A stretch of DNA of 64,000 bases from UBA1240 sp045599185 (GTDB lineage: Bacteria > Spirochaetota > Spirochaetia > Treponematales > Treponemataceae), in the NCBI GenBank assembly GCA_045599185.1, contig JAZRVO010000033.1, forward strand, positions 1-64,000, read 5' to 3'. Both the position numbers and the translations under genes were made by a program. Under the pieces are notes generated by a model, which was given only the letters and a program-made list of their open reading frames with translations, searched no databases and had not been told where the DNA came from. Shown piece after piece: positions 7,479 to 15,499 of this stretch (its first letter is position 1; each line of letters starts with the position of its first letter).

Positions 7479-8648
7479 ATGGCTGATAGAAAGACAGCAA
7501 ACATTGACATGAAACAATATGGCATGGTTATAGCGCTTATTGCTATTTTCTTAATTTTCTTTGTTGCAACCGGCGGTAAAAACGCTTCGCCAACAAACAT
7601 CAATAACCTTGTAATGCAGAACGGCTATGTTGTTATTCTTGCCGTTGGTATGCTTTTGTGTGTTTTAACCGGTAACGTTGATCTTGGCGTTGGTTCTTAC
7701 GTTGCATTGTGCGGTGCAACCAGTGCTATTCTGGTATGCGACCTTGGAATGCCTGTTCCTGTTGCATTTTTGGGCGCAATTGTTGTTGGTACTTTAATCG
7801 GTGCTTTCGTTGGTTTCTTCATTTCAAAGCTTTTCATTCCGCCATTCGTTGTTACACTGGCAACAATGCTTATGGGACGCGGTTTAACTTACACACTGCT
7901 TAAGGCACAGACCAAAGGTCCTACACCTGCAGCTTTCAACGCTATCGGCGTAGGCTTCCTTCCTAACATCAAAGTGCCTTTCGGTAAAGGTACAATTGAT
8001 ATGGTTACCGTTATCGTAGCAATCGTTGCAACAATCTTAATCATTCTTGCAGAAGTAAAAAGCTACAAAACAAAACAGCGCTACAATTTTGCAGTAAATC
8101 CTTTCTGGCAGATTGTAATTAAAGAAATCATCATTCTTGGAATCATGTGGTTCTTCCTGATTAAACTTGCACAGCGCAACGGTATTCCTAACGTACTTGT
8201 TCTGATGGTTGCCCTGATTGCAATTTACCACTTCATTACAAGCAAAACCGTTCCAGGCCGCCAGATTTACGCACTTGGTGGTAACGAAAAAGCAGCACGC
8301 CTTAGCGGTATCAATACACGCAACGTGTTCTTCTGGGTTTACCTCAACATGGGCTTCCTTTCTGCTGTAGCCGGTATCGTATTGTCTGCACGCAACGGTT
8401 CTGCAACACCAAAAGCCGGTGACGGTTTTGAGCTTGATGCAATTGCTTCTTGTTACATTGGTGGTGCTGCTGCTGCCGGTGGTGTTGGTACAATTATTGG
8501 TGCTGTTGTAGGTGCTCTGGTTATGGGTATACTTAACAACGGTATGTCATTAATCGGCTGGTCAACAGATATTCAGAAAGTTGTAAAAGGTGCAGTTCTT
8601 TTGGGCGCAGTTACTTTGGACGTTCTTTCTAAACGCAAAAAGGCCTAA
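7479..8648 (+). CDS. mmsB: sugar ABC transporter permease
   Basis: This 389-residue inner-membrane permease completes the ChvE-MmsA system. It has about ten hydrophobic segments and the family features NLVMQNGYVVILAVG near the start and a late ARNGSATPKAGDGFELDAIA loop, as in GguB/XylH. The start at 7479 is preceded by AAGGAG with a 7-base gap; a longer in-frame opening at 7440 overlaps mmsA and lacks a binding site. It is the last gene of the operon and is followed by a strong terminator. Confidence 0.93.
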   Translation: MADRKTANIDMKQYGMVIALIAIFLIFFVATGGKNASPTNINNLVMQNGYVVILAVGMLLCVLTGNVDLGVGSYVALCGATSAILVCDLGMPVPVAFLGAIVVGTLIGAFVGFFISKLFIPPFVVTLATMLMGRGLTYTLLKAQTKGPTPAAFNAIGVGFLPNIKVPFGKGTIDMVTVIVAIVATILIILAEVKSYKTKQRYNFAVNPFWQIVIKEIIILGIMWFFLIKLAQRNGIPNVLVLMVALIAIYHFITSKTVPGRQIYALGGNEKAARLSGINTRNVFFWVYLNMGFLSAVAGIVLSARNGSATPKAGDGFELDAIASCYIGGAAAAGGVGTIIGAVVGALVMGILNNGMSLIGWSTDIQKVVKGAVLLGAVTLDVLSKRKKA

Positions 8649-8688
8649 TTTGCAGCTTTTAAGCTTTTATAATTAGCTGAAAAACAGA

Positions 8689-8726
8689 AAAACCGTACCG
8701 GTATTGAAACTGGTACGGTTTTTTTT
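8689..8726 (+). terminator. terminator of the chvE-mmsAB operon
   Basis: A 12-base-pair stem (AACCGTACCGGT with ACTGGTACGGTT, one G-T pair) is followed by eight T residues ending at 8726; upstream A residues could make it work for the opposite strand as well. Confidence 0.9.
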
Positions 8727-8775
8727 ATGTCTTCTGCAAGGCGGTTTTAAATGCTGTTTTTACTTTACCATTCGG

Positions 8776-9255
8776 CTATTTGGTAAAAGTAAGTTTTACG
8801 CCGTCAGTTTCGTTAAACAGAATCAGCCGCGGGTGCGTGTTGCCTTCTTCGCCTGTAACCCTTTCAACGCGCACGCTGGTGCAAAGGTTCAAAAGGCGCA
8901 AAAAGTTCTCTTCCGATTCCATTTCTTCGTCATCGCCCAGCATTTTTGTAACGCCGATTGGTCCTAAAATAAAGCCTTTGTCTGTAAATTCGGCACTGCC
9001 ATTATACAGGTTTACGCCGGCATAACCGTGCAGGCCGTTTTCAGGGCTTTCCGGCAGAATAAGGCTAATGCCGTCGCTAATGTAATAGCTGCCTTCAAAA
9101 TCTTCCATTTCAATTAAAAACCATTCGCCCACAATTTTAGGACGGATTGTTTCTGGTGGCGGCGGTGTGTAAGGCTTGATTGAATCGCAGCCGGTTGCAG
9201 CCAGCAGAACAAAGCAGGCTGCCAGAGCAGCCGCCAGTCTGATAATTTTTTTCAT
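8776..9255 (-). CDS. META-domain lipoprotein
   Basis: This is a 159-residue envelope lipoprotein. The signal sequence MKKIIRLAAALAACFVLLAA ends in a lipobox with cysteine (A-A-T-G-C, residue 23). The rest, from GEWFLIEM on, resembles the small beta-rich META/HslJ domain, which begins with a W-x-L element and is found in heat-inducible or motility-related lipoproteins. A proline run follows the lipidated cysteine. The start at 9255 was chosen over a longer frame to 9345 because the signal peptide begins there and AGGGGA lies upstream. It stands alone between convergent and divergent neighbours. The function is unknown. Confidence 0.7.
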   Translation of the reverse strand: MKKIIRLAAALAACFVLLAATGCDSIKPYTPPPPETIRPKIVGEWFLIEMEDFEGSYYISDGISLILPESPENGLHGYAGVNLYNGSAEFTDKGFILGPIGVTKMLGDDEEMESEENFLRLLNLCTSVRVERVTGEEGNTHPRLILFNETDGVKLTFTK

Positions 9256-9446
9256 TTTTAACAGTCCCCTTCGTTCCGGCTCAGCCGAGTACCGGAACAC
9301 AATGTTATCTTCTATTATATACAACTTATTTTTGCTTTTTAGCACTTTTGTGCAAGTTTTTTACAATTTTTTTATGCTGAAAAAATGGCGGCGGTTTTTC
9401 ATTTTTCAGTTACATCAGCCTGCGTTTCTGGCCAGAATGTGCCTAA

Positions 9447-9475
9447 TTGTATACCGTTTCTGTTTGTGCTATAAT
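9447..9475 (+). promoter_or_regulatory. promoter of glyQS
   Basis: TTGTAT (9447-9452), a 17-base spacer and a perfect TATAAT (9470-9475) make a clear promoter. Transcription should start near 9482, leaving a leader of about 130 bases. Confidence 0.75.
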
Positions 9476-9481
9476 TTTTAC

Positions 9482-9614
9482 CAGATGCCCCGTAAGGTCA
9501 GGTACATTGCGGGTCGTGGTAGCGGTTTGTAAAAAGCCCTACTCCCGGTGCGTATGTGCCGGGCGAATAAGGTGCCTTTCTACCAGAAAGGCCGAAAGCA
9601 TGCAAGGAAAAATC
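9482..9614 (+). promoter_or_regulatory. structured leader of glyQS
   Basis: The leader holds two compact hairpins: CCCGGTGC/GTGCCGGG (9544-9563, GTAT loop) and GCCTTTCT/AGAAAGGC (9574-9592, ACC loop). A further weak pairing CCCG/CGGG lies near 9488-9512. The second stem covers an AAAGG sequence that could be a ribosome binding site for an alternative start at 9600. No T-box, glycine riboswitch or SRP RNA consensus was found. Confidence 0.5.
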
Positions 9615-10961
9615 ATGGACAATCACGAAATCACCATGGAAAAAATCGTAAGCCTCAGCAAACGCAGAGGTTTTGTATTTCAGTCATCAGAAATTTACGG
9701 CGGACAGGCCGGCGCCTGGGACTACGGTCCTCTCGGTATTGAATTAAAAAAGAACATTCAGAATGCCTGGTGGAAAGAAATGACACAGCTGCACGACAAT
9801 ATTGTTGGTCTTGATGCAGCAATTTTGATGCACCCGCGTGTATGGGAAGCATCTGGCCACGTAGCAAACTTTTCTGACCCGCTGGTAGACTGTAAACAGT
9901 GCAAAATGCGCTACCGCGCTGACAATATGGATCAGGAAGCTTTGGCAGCCAGAAAATGTCCTGCCTGTGGCGGCGAACTGACCGAACCACGTGCCTTTAA
10001 CCTGATGTTCAAGACACACATCGGCCCTGCTGAAGATACAGCAAGCGTTGTTTACCTTCGTCCTGAAACAGCACAGGGTATTTACGTAAACTACAAGAAC
10101 ATCATCCAGTCTAACCGCATGAAAATTCCTTTTGGTATTGCACAGGTTGGTAAGGCTTTCCGTAACGAAATTGTTACCAAAAACTTCATTTTCCGTACAT
10201 GCGAATTTGAACAGATGGAAATGCAGTTCTTTGTAAAACCGGGCGACGACGACAAATTCTTCGATTACTGGCGTGAACAGCGCTGGGCTTTCTACAAAAA
10301 ATACGGCGTTCGCATGGAAAAAATGCGCTGGTATCACCACGAAAAACTTGCACACTATGCAAAAGATGCTTACGACATTGAATACGAATTTCCGATGGGC
10401 TTCAGCGAACTGGAAGGCATTCACAACCGTACAAACTTCGACCTTACAAAACACACCGAATATTCTGGAAAAGATATGTCTTATATCGACCAGGACAACG
10501 GCAACGAAAAATACATTCCGTACATCATCGAAACTTCTGCCGGTCTTACCCGCAACCTTCTTATGTTCCTTTGCGATGCATACGAAGAACAGAATCTTGC
10601 AAAACCGGGCGAAGCTGACGATTACCGCACAGTTCTGCACTTCCATCCAAAAATTGCACCAGTTACCGTTGCAGTTTTGCCGTTGATGAAAAAAGACGGT
10701 CTTGCTGAACTTGCAAAAGAAATTCAGAACGAACTTAAAGAAGAATTTGTGACAGACTACGACCAGAGCGGCGCAATCGGTAAACGCTACCGCCGCCAGG
10801 ACGAAATCGGTACACCTTTCTGCATCACAGTTGACTACGATTCTAAAGAAGACAAAACCGTTACTTTGCGTTTCCGCGATTCAATGGAACAGGTACGTTT
10901 GCCAATCAGCGAACTTTCTGCAAGACTGCATCAGGAAATTAAAAACTACAAGCGTGTTTAA
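9615..10961 (+). CDS. glyQS: glycine--tRNA ligase, single-chain type
   Basis: This 448-residue class II synthetase charges tRNA-Gly. It is the alpha2 form related to archaeal and eukaryotic enzymes, not the alpha2beta2 form of most proteobacteria. Motifs are RGFVFQSSEIYGG near the start, a zinc-type CKQC...CPACGG pair, the RPETAQGIY motif 2 region, and ETSAGLTRNLL near the C-terminal catalytic end, followed by an anticodon-binding domain. The start at 9615 has AAGGA six bases upstream. An in-frame ATG at 9600 with AAAGG upstream is the alternative and would add five residues. The gene has its own promoter and structured leader. Confidence 0.95.
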   Translation: MDNHEITMEKIVSLSKRRGFVFQSSEIYGGQAGAWDYGPLGIELKKNIQNAWWKEMTQLHDNIVGLDAAILMHPRVWEASGHVANFSDPLVDCKQCKMRYRADNMDQEALAARKCPACGGELTEPRAFNLMFKTHIGPAEDTASVVYLRPETAQGIYVNYKNIIQSNRMKIPFGIAQVGKAFRNEIVTKNFIFRTCEFEQMEMQFFVKPGDDDKFFDYWREQRWAFYKKYGVRMEKMRWYHHEKLAHYAKDAYDIEYEFPMGFSELEGIHNRTNFDLTKHTEYSGKDMSYIDQDNGNEKYIPYIIETSAGLTRNLLMFLCDAYEEQNLAKPGEADDYRTVLHFHPKIAPVTVAVLPLMKKDGLAELAKEIQNELKEEFVTDYDQSGAIGKRYRRQDEIGTPFCITVDYDSKEDKTVTLRFRDSMEQVRLPISELSARLHQEIKNYKRV

Positions 10962-10979
10962 TTTGCGCGTAACGGCATA

Positions 10980-11019
10980 AAAAAAATGCGACGGGTTCAC
11001 TATTCGTCGCATTTTTTTT
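10980..11019 (+). terminator. terminator of glyQS
   Basis: AAAAAATGCGACG pairs with CGTCGCATTTTTT around an 11-base loop, ending in a run of T. The symmetric A and T tracts suggest bidirectional activity. Confidence 0.9.
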
Positions 11020-11025
11020 CAAATT

Positions 11026-11095
11026 AAGGTTAGCAGCAAACCTTAAAAACGTCGAATGGGCTTTAATAATCATCATGCCCCATTCGGCTTTTTTT
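11026..11095 (+). terminator. second hairpin pair between glyQS and the reductase
   Basis: AAGGTT/AACCTT (11026-11044) is followed by a 10-base-pair stem (11051-11060 with 11079-11088, one G-T pair) and seven T residues. It lies 33 bases before the next start codon, so it is either a backup terminator or, if a promoter lies between the two terminators, an attenuator of the reductase gene. Confidence 0.65.
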
Positions 11096-11127
11096 CAGCC
11101 AGCAATTTTATAAAACCGAGGCAAACC

Positions 11128-12162
11128 ATGGAGTACGTTTCTTTAGGCAAAACAGGACTTTTAGTCAGTCGCACATCTTTTGGCGCCCTGCCAATTCAGC
11201 GTGTACAAGATTACGAAGAAGCAGCTAAAATTATTCGCCGTGCCTACGATGGCGGCATAAACTTTTTTGACAGTGCCCGGCTTTACAGCGACAGTGAAAA
11301 AAAACTGGGCTTTGCATTAAGCGACGTGCGAAGCAACGTAATCATTGCTTCAAAAACCATGTCCAGAACAAAAGAAGCCATCCTTAAAGACCTTGAAACA
11401 AGCCTTGAACAGCTAAATACTGACTATATAGATATTTACCAGTTACATAATCCGCCGTTTGCGCCAAAATCAGGCGGCGATGACGGCATTTACGAAACTT
11501 TGCTGAAAGCTAAAAAAGACGGCAAAATCCGGTACATCGGCTTAACGAACCATTCCTGCGACGTTGCCCTTGATGCGGCTTTAAGCGGCCTGTACGATAC
11601 TATTCAGTACCCGTTCAGCATGCTTTCAACCAAAAAAGAAACCGACCTTGCCACCATGTGCGGTTCGCTGGGCATTGGATTTATTGCAATGAAAGCACTT
11701 TGCGGCGGTCTTTTAACCAATGTTCCGCTGGCATTCAGCTTTTTGCGCCAGTTTGAAAACGTAGTGCCAATATGGGGCATTCAAAAACTGGAAGAACTTG
11801 AACAGATTCTTGCGCTTGAAGCAAACCCGCCAAAACTGACAGCACAGGCACTGGAACAGATTGAATCAGAAAAAAAAGAACTTATGGGCAATTTCTGCCG
11901 CGGCTGCGGTTACTGCCAGCCCTGCCCGGCCGGCATACCAATTGAAAATGCAAACCGAATGTCGCTTATGATAAGGCGCGCACCAAAAGAAGCCTGGCTT
12001 ACGCCGGCGTGGAAAGAAAAAATGGCGTTAATTGAAAAATGCACCGGCTGCGGCGCATGCGAAAAACGCTGTCCGTATCAGCTGAAGCCTTACATTACGC
12101 TAAAAGAAAATTTAGCTGATTTTAACGCCCAGTATGAAGAATTTCACAAGGCAGGCAATTAA
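11128..12162 (+). CDS. aldo/keto reductase with 4Fe-4S clusters
   Basis: This 344-residue cytoplasmic oxidoreductase has a TIM-barrel aldo/keto reductase domain (about residues 1-230, with FGALPIQ, the catalytic-region D-S-A-R-L-Y and TDYIDIYQLH) and a C-terminal ferredoxin-like part. The latter shows CRGCGYCQPC followed by P-A-G-I and, later, CTGCGACEKRCP, enough cysteines for two clusters. Such proteins are common in anaerobes, but substrates are mostly unknown. The start at 11128 has a GAGG upstream and matches the usual EYVSLGKTGL opening; a longer frame from 11056 covers terminator sequence. It is a single gene facing a bidirectional terminator. Confidence 0.9.
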   Translation: MEYVSLGKTGLLVSRTSFGALPIQRVQDYEEAAKIIRRAYDGGINFFDSARLYSDSEKKLGFALSDVRSNVIIASKTMSRTKEAILKDLETSLEQLNTDYIDIYQLHNPPFAPKSGGDDGIYETLLKAKKDGKIRYIGLTNHSCDVALDAALSGLYDTIQYPFSMLSTKKETDLATMCGSLGIGFIAMKALCGGLLTNVPLAFSFLRQFENVVPIWGIQKLEELEQILALEANPPKLTAQALEQIESEKKELMGNFCRGCGYCQPCPAGIPIENANRMSLMIRRAPKEAWLTPAWKEKMALIEKCTGCGACEKRCPYQLKPYITLKENLADFNAQYEEFHKAGN

Positions 12163-12188
12163 CAAAAATCTGAATGCTGTTGCAGCAT

Positions 12189-12220
12189 AAAAAAAGTGCA
12201 GTTTTAAACTGCACTTTTTT
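12189..12220. terminator. bidirectional terminator
   Basis: AAAAAAGTGCAGTT pairs with AACTGCACTTTTTT around a three-base loop. It separates the convergent reductase and sanA-like genes and can serve both. Confidence 0.92.
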
Positions 12221-12256
12221 GCTTTATAAGCAGAATGTTCGCGCTTAAGGTACTAA

Positions 12257-12943
12257 TCAATCCCAGCTTCTGGTTCCGTCACCGGTAATGGGAATTGCCT
12301 CGCCCAAATACTTGGGTTTAACGTGAAATGTTACCGAGAAAAAAGCCTTAAACCTTGCACCAAATTCCCTGCAAAACCAGCGCAGCCGCAGAAGTTTTCT
12401 GAAACCAAGACTTTCGTCTGCGCAATAAACAACTGCTTTTACGCCCAGCTTTTTTGCAATGTAGGCACAGCGCGCCGCGTGAAACTTTTGTGTAACAATT
12501 ATTGCACTTTCAGCTTCAAAAACGGCTTTTGCCCTGTAAATTGACTGGTAAGTTGAAAAACCGGCGTGGTCTAAAAAAATATCCCTGTCCGGTATTGAAG
12601 GATAATTGTTTTTAACAAACTGCTTCATGGCGTTTACTTCGTCATAATGCTTTCGGCCGTGGTCGCCGCTTAAAAGCAGTTTGGGCGCATAACCCTGAAT
12701 ATAAATTTCAGCTCCGCTGCAAACACGGTCTTTAAGCACGGTGGAAAGCGTGCCGTTAGCCCAAACCTGTGCACCTAAAACCAGCACGCACTGGCTTTGC
12801 GGCAAAGCCTCGTAATCCGCAGTAATGTAACTTTTAGTGCTTGAAACCATGCAAATGTTTACAATGCAGGCAAATAAAAAAAGGGTAAAGCACAAAACAA
12901 AAATGCCAGCACATAAGCCGGCAATAAATTTCTTTACTTTCAA
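12257..12943 (-). CDS. SanA/YdcF-like membrane protein (DUF218)
   Basis: This 228-residue protein has an N-terminal membrane anchor (residues about 8-32) and a DUF218 domain outside the membrane. The domain shows the family motifs VLVLGAQVW near residue 53, LLLSGDHG, NAMKQF, and IIVTQKFHAARCAYIAKKLG. Relatives include SanA, linked to envelope barrier function and vancomycin exclusion, and ElyC, linked to lipid-carrier metabolism. The exact activity is not settled. It starts two bases after the HD-GYP stop, so the two are co-transcribed. Confidence 0.8.
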   Translation of the reverse strand: MKVKKFIAGLCAGIFVLCFTLFLFACIVNICMVSSTKSYITADYEALPQSQCVLVLGAQVWANGTLSTVLKDRVCSGAEIYIQGYAPKLLLSGDHGRKHYDEVNAMKQFVKNNYPSIPDRDIFLDHAGFSTYQSIYRAKAVFEAESAIIVTQKFHAARCAYIAKKLGVKAVVYCADESLGFRKLLRLRWFCREFGARFKAFFSVTFHVKPKYLGEAIPITGDGTRSWD

Positions 12944-12945
12944 AC

Positions 12946-14211
12946 TTAACCCTTACCGTTCAGCGACTTCAAAATGTCGTCAACTTCTTTTAAGCTTAAA
13001 GTGCGCACAATTTTGTTGCTTTCGTTAAGCTGAACAGGAACAGGTTCGCCGCGTTCATCTTTTACACCAATAAGGTACAGAACCGGCAGTTTAGGGTTAA
13101 CCGGGTTAACGTCTACAACCTGGGCAATTTTACCGTTCTGCAAGAATACGTAAGAACCAATGGGAAAAAGAGAAACGGCAAAAAGCAGGGCTTTTACAAC
13201 GCTTTCATCAAACTGTCGGCCGTTGTTTTTAATCATTTCAACCATTGCTTCATACGATGAGCGCGGTTCCTTATGAAAACGGGGTGCAGTAATTGCTTCA
13301 AAAGAACAGGCAACGGCAATAATTTTTGCATAAAGTGAAATTTTTTCCGAATGCATACGCCGCGGATAACCGGTTCCGTCCTGTTTTTCGTGATGTTCAA
13401 GTACGCCAAGCTGTGTTGCAAGCGGAAAATCGTAGGCGCGGAGAATTTCGTAAGAAAAAACCGGGTGGGTAAAAATTGATTTTCTGTCCGCGCCCGAAAG
13501 CTGTCGGTCGGTCATATAAACCTGCGGCGGCAGTTTAAGCATACCAATTTCGTGCACAATACAGGCAACTGCAAGTTCAATTTGCTTTGCTAAAGGCATG
13601 CGCAGCTGCTGGGAAATTACAACAGCAAACACAGTAGAACGCAGTGCATGGTTCAGCAGGTAAGAACGGCCGTCGTCGCTGCTGCCAACACGCAAACGCA
13701 AAACATAACGGCGGTGGTCATTTAAATAAACGCATAAATCCTTTGCTTCGGCAGCAATTACATCATAATCCAGTTCTTTGTGGGTTACGTAGCGTGTAAA
13801 TATTTTTTCAATAAAGCGCAGGTACTGATCAAAAATCATGGCTGCAAGCTGCATCTGGTTTTCATCAGTAGAACTTGCAGTTTTCGGCATGGCTTCTATC
13901 TGCTTCATTACCGACTGAACGATTGTATCGCCTTCTTCAACCTGAATTTCTTCTTTTTCTTCATCATCAAAAAGATCGCTGGCATCGGTAATTTCATCGC
14001 TTAAAACAGGCGCGGCAACCGGTGCTTTTTCCTTTTCAGCATCAGTTTCGCCTTCGCTAATTACAGTTTTAAATTCCCATTCAACAACCGACTGTCGCAG
14101 GCGGCTGGTTAAAGGCAACCCAGGGGCTGTTAAAATAAACTTTTCATCAAGATATAAATCCTGCGTAAATTTTGTGTCGGGCATCAGGCCTGAAACTTCA
14201 AACGAATTCAT
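12946..14211 (-). CDS. HD-GYP-type domain protein (variant HE)
   Basis: This 421-residue cytoplasmic protein has a variable N-terminal half with an acidic linker (about residues 50-96) and a C-terminal HD-GYP domain, the family that hydrolyses cyclic di-GMP. Visible motifs are NHALRS (188), VHEIG (219-223, where most members have H-D), HP (249-250) and HHEKQDGTGYP (273-283). Replacement of the metal-binding aspartate by glutamate could alter or abolish activity. AAAGGGAA lies 9 bases before the ATG. It forms an operon with the SanA-like gene, suggesting a second-messenger input to envelope physiology. Confidence 0.85.
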   Translation of the reverse strand: MNSFEVSGLMPDTKFTQDLYLDEKFILTAPGLPLTSRLRQSVVEWEFKTVISEGETDAEKEKAPVAAPVLSDEITDASDLFDDEEKEEIQVEEGDTIVQSVMKQIEAMPKTASSTDENQMQLAAMIFDQYLRFIEKIFTRYVTHKELDYDVIAAEAKDLCVYLNDHRRYVLRLRVGSSDDGRSYLLNHALRSTVFAVVISQQLRMPLAKQIELAVACIVHEIGMLKLPPQVYMTDRQLSGADRKSIFTHPVFSYEILRAYDFPLATQLGVLEHHEKQDGTGYPRRMHSEKISLYAKIIAVACSFEAITAPRFHKEPRSSYEAMVEMIKNNGRQFDESVVKALLFAVSLFPIGSYVFLQNGKIAQVVDVNPVNPKLPVLYLIGVKDERGEPVPVQLNESNKIVRTLSLKEVDDILKSLNGKG

Positions 14212-14327
14212 AAAACATTCCCTTTAAAACTAGTATATCTCTTATATTATCGTCATTAAGGTATTTTTTCAGTTGTGTTTTCTTCTATTTTAATGTAGTA
14301 AATGAAAATTTTCAAACCTAAGTTTGC

Positions 14328-14356
14328 TTGACAAAGCCTTGCCTATATAGTAAATT
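14328..14356 (+). promoter_or_regulatory. putative promoter of the glycosidase gene
   Basis: A consensus TTGACA (14328-14333) is followed after 17 bases by TAAATT (14351-14356, four of six). The leader would be about 95 bases. Confidence 0.5.
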
Positions 14357-14456
14357 GTTTGCGATTTTGGCGGTTGTCAGACTGTAAAAAAACTTTTCAG
14401 CGTAAACTGATAAAACCAAGAAAAACTAAGGATTCTAAAGGATCTTATTAATTAGC

Positions 14457-15365
14457 ATGAACTTCATGCCTTTTAAAGCTTCAAGGAAAGCCTTGAAGCT
14501 TTTTTTTTGTATAGCATTTTCTTTTCTCTTTGTGAACTGCAAACTCATTCCCGACACTTACGAAATGCCGGTTTCGGAATTTTTTGCGCCGAACACCTCC
14601 ATTAAGTGGGTGGATTTGTGCGAGGGAATGAAATACGCCACTTTTTACGATGATATCGCCGGGTGCGAATGCCAGGCCGTTGTAGTTGACTTGTCCAATC
14701 CTAAAATTTCGCTGGTTTCTTCCGGGCTTATAAGCCGGGCGAAAAACAAGGAACTGCAGAACGATTACGATTATTTAATTGCCGAAAATGTGGTAAGTTT
14801 TGCCCGCCGTAGCCGGGTTCTGGTTGCCATAAATGCTACGCCATTCAATTACCCCAACGGAAGATTGTCAAGCAAGCGGTCTTTGGCCGGAGTTTTTATA
14901 AAAGCTGGCGAACAGCTTGCCGCCATGGCACAGAAATATGCGGCACTGGCTTTTGAAAGCATGGACGACGGAACAGTTAAAGTTCATATCATAGATTCCC
15001 AGAAAGTTGAAAATTTTCCGCCCAATACGGACTATGCTTTTGGCGGTTTTTGGACGCTTATAAAAGACGGCCGGATTGAAGAGTTCAGTACAAAGGTAAA
15101 GGACGCCCGAAGCGCGGCAGGAACTTTTGATGACGGCCGGAAGCTTATTCTGCTTACAATTGCAAACCCCAAGGCCGGTAATCATTATGGTGCAACATTT
15201 GAAGAAACGGCACAAATACTGCAAACCCTTGGTGCAGAAAATGCCATCATGCTTGACGGCGGCAGTTCTTCTACGCTTGTTGTGCAAGGTAAAAAAGTTT
15301 CACACTCTTTTTTAAATGTGCCGGTTGCCGTTAGCTTCGGCTTTTTGTATCAGGAAGAAAAATAA
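14457..15365 (+). CDS. phosphodiester glycosidase-family lipoprotein
   Basis: This 302-residue exported protein has a signal sequence and a lipobox-like F-V-N-C (cysteine about residue 31). The remainder matches the phosphodiester glycosidase (NAGPA) fold, which removes sugars linked through phosphodiesters. Visible features are VVDLSNPKISL, ATPFNYPNG in the active-site region, and the C-terminal IMLDGGSSSTLVV motif. AAAGGA lies 13 bases upstream of the chosen ATG; a second ATG three codons later is possible. It is a single gene ending in a bidirectional terminator. A role in cell-surface or exopolysaccharide turnover is plausible. Confidence 0.8.
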   Translation: MNFMPFKASRKALKLFFCIAFSFLFVNCKLIPDTYEMPVSEFFAPNTSIKWVDLCEGMKYATFYDDIAGCECQAVVVDLSNPKISLVSSGLISRAKNKELQNDYDYLIAENVVSFARRSRVLVAINATPFNYPNGRLSSKRSLAGVFIKAGEQLAAMAQKYAALAFESMDDGTVKVHIIDSQKVENFPPNTDYAFGGFWTLIKDGRIEEFSTKVKDARSAAGTFDDGRKLILLTIANPKAGNHYGATFEETAQILQTLGAENAIMLDGGSSSTLVVQGKKVSHSFLNVPVAVSFGFLYQEEK

Positions 15366-15407
15366 AAACAAAACCACAGTTTGAAACAATAATTCAACTT
15401 TACGCAC

Positions 15408-15444
15408 AAAAAAAGCGAGCAGCCTGCACTACTCGCTTTTTTTT
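15408..15444. terminator. bidirectional terminator
   Basis: AAAAAAAGCGAG pairs with CTCGCTTTTTTT around a 12-base loop between convergent genes. A small hairpin GCCGG...CCGGC follows at 15454-15471. Confidence 0.9.
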
Positions 15445-15499
15445 ATTTGTGTTTGCCGGTTTTGCAACCGGCAATTTGCATTAAAAGCAGGACTTCTGC

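Noticed and set aside
9482..9600. SRP RNA or T-box before glyQS
   Set aside because: A GTCAGG stretch caught the eye, but the GGAAG tetraloop and AGCAGC of SRP RNA and the T-box sequence TGGNACCGCG are absent.
9482..9600. Glycine riboswitch before glyQS
   Set aside because: The conserved GGA-rich tandem aptamer cores are missing.
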